A DNA stretch of 64,000 bases from Psococerastis gibbosa (lineage: Eukaryota; Arthropoda; Insecta; Psocodea; Psocidae). Under the pieces are notes generated by a model. It was not told where the DNA came from, did not search any database, and worked only from the letters and a program-made list of their open reading frames with translations. Position numbers and translations under genes: made by a program. The stretch covers positions 8,928,001-8,992,000 of the forward strand of contig OZ020489.1 of assembly GCA_963971405.1 (NCBI GenBank), written 5' to 3'. Below are positions 62,675 to 64,000 of this stretch, piece by piece; position 1 is the first letter of the stretch, and each line of letters starts with the position of its first letter.

Positions 62675-62835
62675 ACACAGGGGGGGGGGGGGCAGGGGGC
62701 GGCAGCTGTCCCCAGATTTAGTAAAACTATAGTAAGTTAATTTATTACGCTCTTATTTAATCGATACTACATATTATGTTTCTTCTATTTTGACCCCCAA
62801 CTACCGCCCCCCCCCCCAAATGGGCTCGGAAATTC
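62675..62835. mobile_element. hAT-like MITE B, copy 2
   Basis: G-run, then TAGTAAAACTATAGTAAGTTA, ATCGATACTACATAT and a C-run before AAATGGGCT, matching 13820-13957. Terminal bases are decayed. Confidence 0.6.
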
Positions 62836-62894
62836 TAGGGTAATTCGAATAAGATGCATGAAATACAAGAGACTTTACACCAAGGGTTCCCAAC

Positions 62895-63000
62895 CGGTGG
62901 GCCGGAGGTCCGGTAAGTGTGGGACTCGATCCAACAACTTGCCGGGTGAACTTTGGAGTCTGTACCACTACTCTACATGTCCTGACAAGTTTATTATATT
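62895..63000 (-). mobile_element. tRNA-derived SINE, second type, copy 4
   Basis: Minus strand GTAGAGTAGTGGTACAGACTC and GGCAAGTTGTTGGATCGAG; the body is missing. Confidence 0.55.
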
Positions 63001-63004
63001 TTCT

Positions 63005-63835
63005 TTGTGGAAATAAATAAATTGTAAATGTTGTCAGTGTACGATACAACGGTAAGCGTTAGTAGGCTAGATGTGGCTGTGACTTGGCAAGATGTACATT
63101 AGGCAACGAGGTAACTCAAGGTGGGCAACACTAAAAGATAAAGGCAAGAAACAGGGTCCAATTTAAAACAAAAAGATCAGGGCGGCAAAAAGCGACAAGA
63201 TCTTTGGCGGTCACTTACTTTGGCCACCCTCTCCCCCTCAGTGACTGGTGTACCCCAACGGAGTATTTTCAAATAACCACAAGTCCAGTTTTATAGTTTG
63301 CTTTTCTCTCTATTTTTTCTATCCGCTCCAATAAAAAAGAAAATTCACACTATAGCCAGCTATAGTAGTAGTTTAGTGTAGTAGGCTACTAGTACTGGGC
63401 TATGTGTAGAAACTTTAAATAAGCTGCTACTGTAGGTCACGTTTTTTTCAGGCGGTTGCGGGAGCGGGTCTGGCGTAAAATATACATAGGATAAGCTTGT
63501 GATGAGGGATATATTTATTATTTATTATATATAATTCATTATATATATATATTATAATTTATTAATATTTTTTAATTACAACACCAAAAATTTAAAATTC
63601 CCCATGATATTGCACAGTCCTTTACAACTTCCACAGACCAAATTTTTATAGCTTGCGTAGTTAATTAAATAAAATTTAATCCGAATATTTATATGTACAT
63701 GTATATTAGAATTTGGTTTAAATATTAATAATAAATAAATAATAAAAATATACAATACAGTATACAGGGTATTTATAAAAAATATTAAAAAAATAAAAGA
63801 TAATAAATAATAAATAAAAATAAAAATATTGATAA
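63005..63835. other. No gene seen; very AT-rich
   Basis: TATATA-rich stretches near 63510-63560 and 63720-63840. No exon recognised. Confidence 0.45.
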
Positions 63836-63839
63836 TAAT

Positions 63840-64000
63840 AATCCGATTAATCCGGGGGTGACCAATACCTACGTTCCACATCCTCTTAAGAGGATATGAA
63901 AATTGGCACCCCAAAATTAAATACTTTTCATTTTTTATTTAATTAACTCAGCAAGTTATTAAAAATTTGACTCATCTCAGTTGTAGAAGACTACTTCGTG
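63840..64000. mobile_element. Half copy of family M element, cut by the window end
   Basis: AAATTGGCACCCC, TTTAATTAACTCAGCAAGTT and GTTGTAGAAGACTACTTCG match the left arm of 13675-14258. Confidence 0.6.

Noticed and set aside
1..64000. CRISPR-like arrays, operons or prokaryotic signals
   Set aside because: Direct repeats present are minisatellite, LTR or tandem duplications, and the gene structure is spliced and eukaryotic.

Overview
The window is eukaryotic, AT-rich and dense with repeats. It looks like invertebrate, probably arthropod, DNA: spliced exons with GT-AG introns, a BEL/Pao retrotransposon, two RNase H/RT-type LINEs, tRNA-derived SINEs and many non-autonomous DNA transposons. The species cannot be fixed from the sequence. 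There are no operons, CRISPR arrays, rRNA genes or intact tRNA genes.

3.4-10.4 kb holds the only convincing host gene, on the plus strand. Six exons (3404-3548, 4804-4964, 6301-6415, 7254-7939, 9409-10113, 10203-10379) join in compatible phases into a protein of about 662 residues that I do not recognise. It is Ser/Pro/Asn-rich with Cys/His clusters and a hydrophobic membrane tail in the last exon. If the last 89-nt intron is retained, translation stops at 10167 and the tail is lost. Its introns are filled with SINEs and MITEs. A second, weaker exon candidate lies at 26102-26401 on the minus strand.

10.4-27.4 kb is a mosaic of MITE-like elements: palindromic TTA/TAA-flanked elements (called family E here), hAT-like elements with 8-bp duplications and long G/C runs, other inverted-repeat elements nested in one another, LINE 3' ends and SINEs.

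27495-34828 is a complete BEL/Pao element on the minus strand. It has 284-bp LTRs that read as identical, a 5-bp target duplication (GTTAT), and one long gag-pol frame broken by a single in-frame TAG in the reverse transcriptase.

34.8-49.9 kb is again a repeat mosaic, including a tandemly duplicated block at 39.1-39.9 kb whose palindromic MITE carries its core in opposite orientations. 49947-53428 is a nested stack: a 140-145 bp minisatellite is split by an RNase H-bearing LINE (11-bp duplication), which is itself split by a second, 5'-truncated LINE (6-bp duplication). 53.4-64 kb contains further SINEs and MITEs, among them a TA-flanked element with 32-bp perfect inverted repeats at 58777-59299.

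Family letters (A, B, D, E, F, G, H, I, J, K, M, N, P, R) are labels used only within this annotation for repeats seen more than once in the window or clearly structured.
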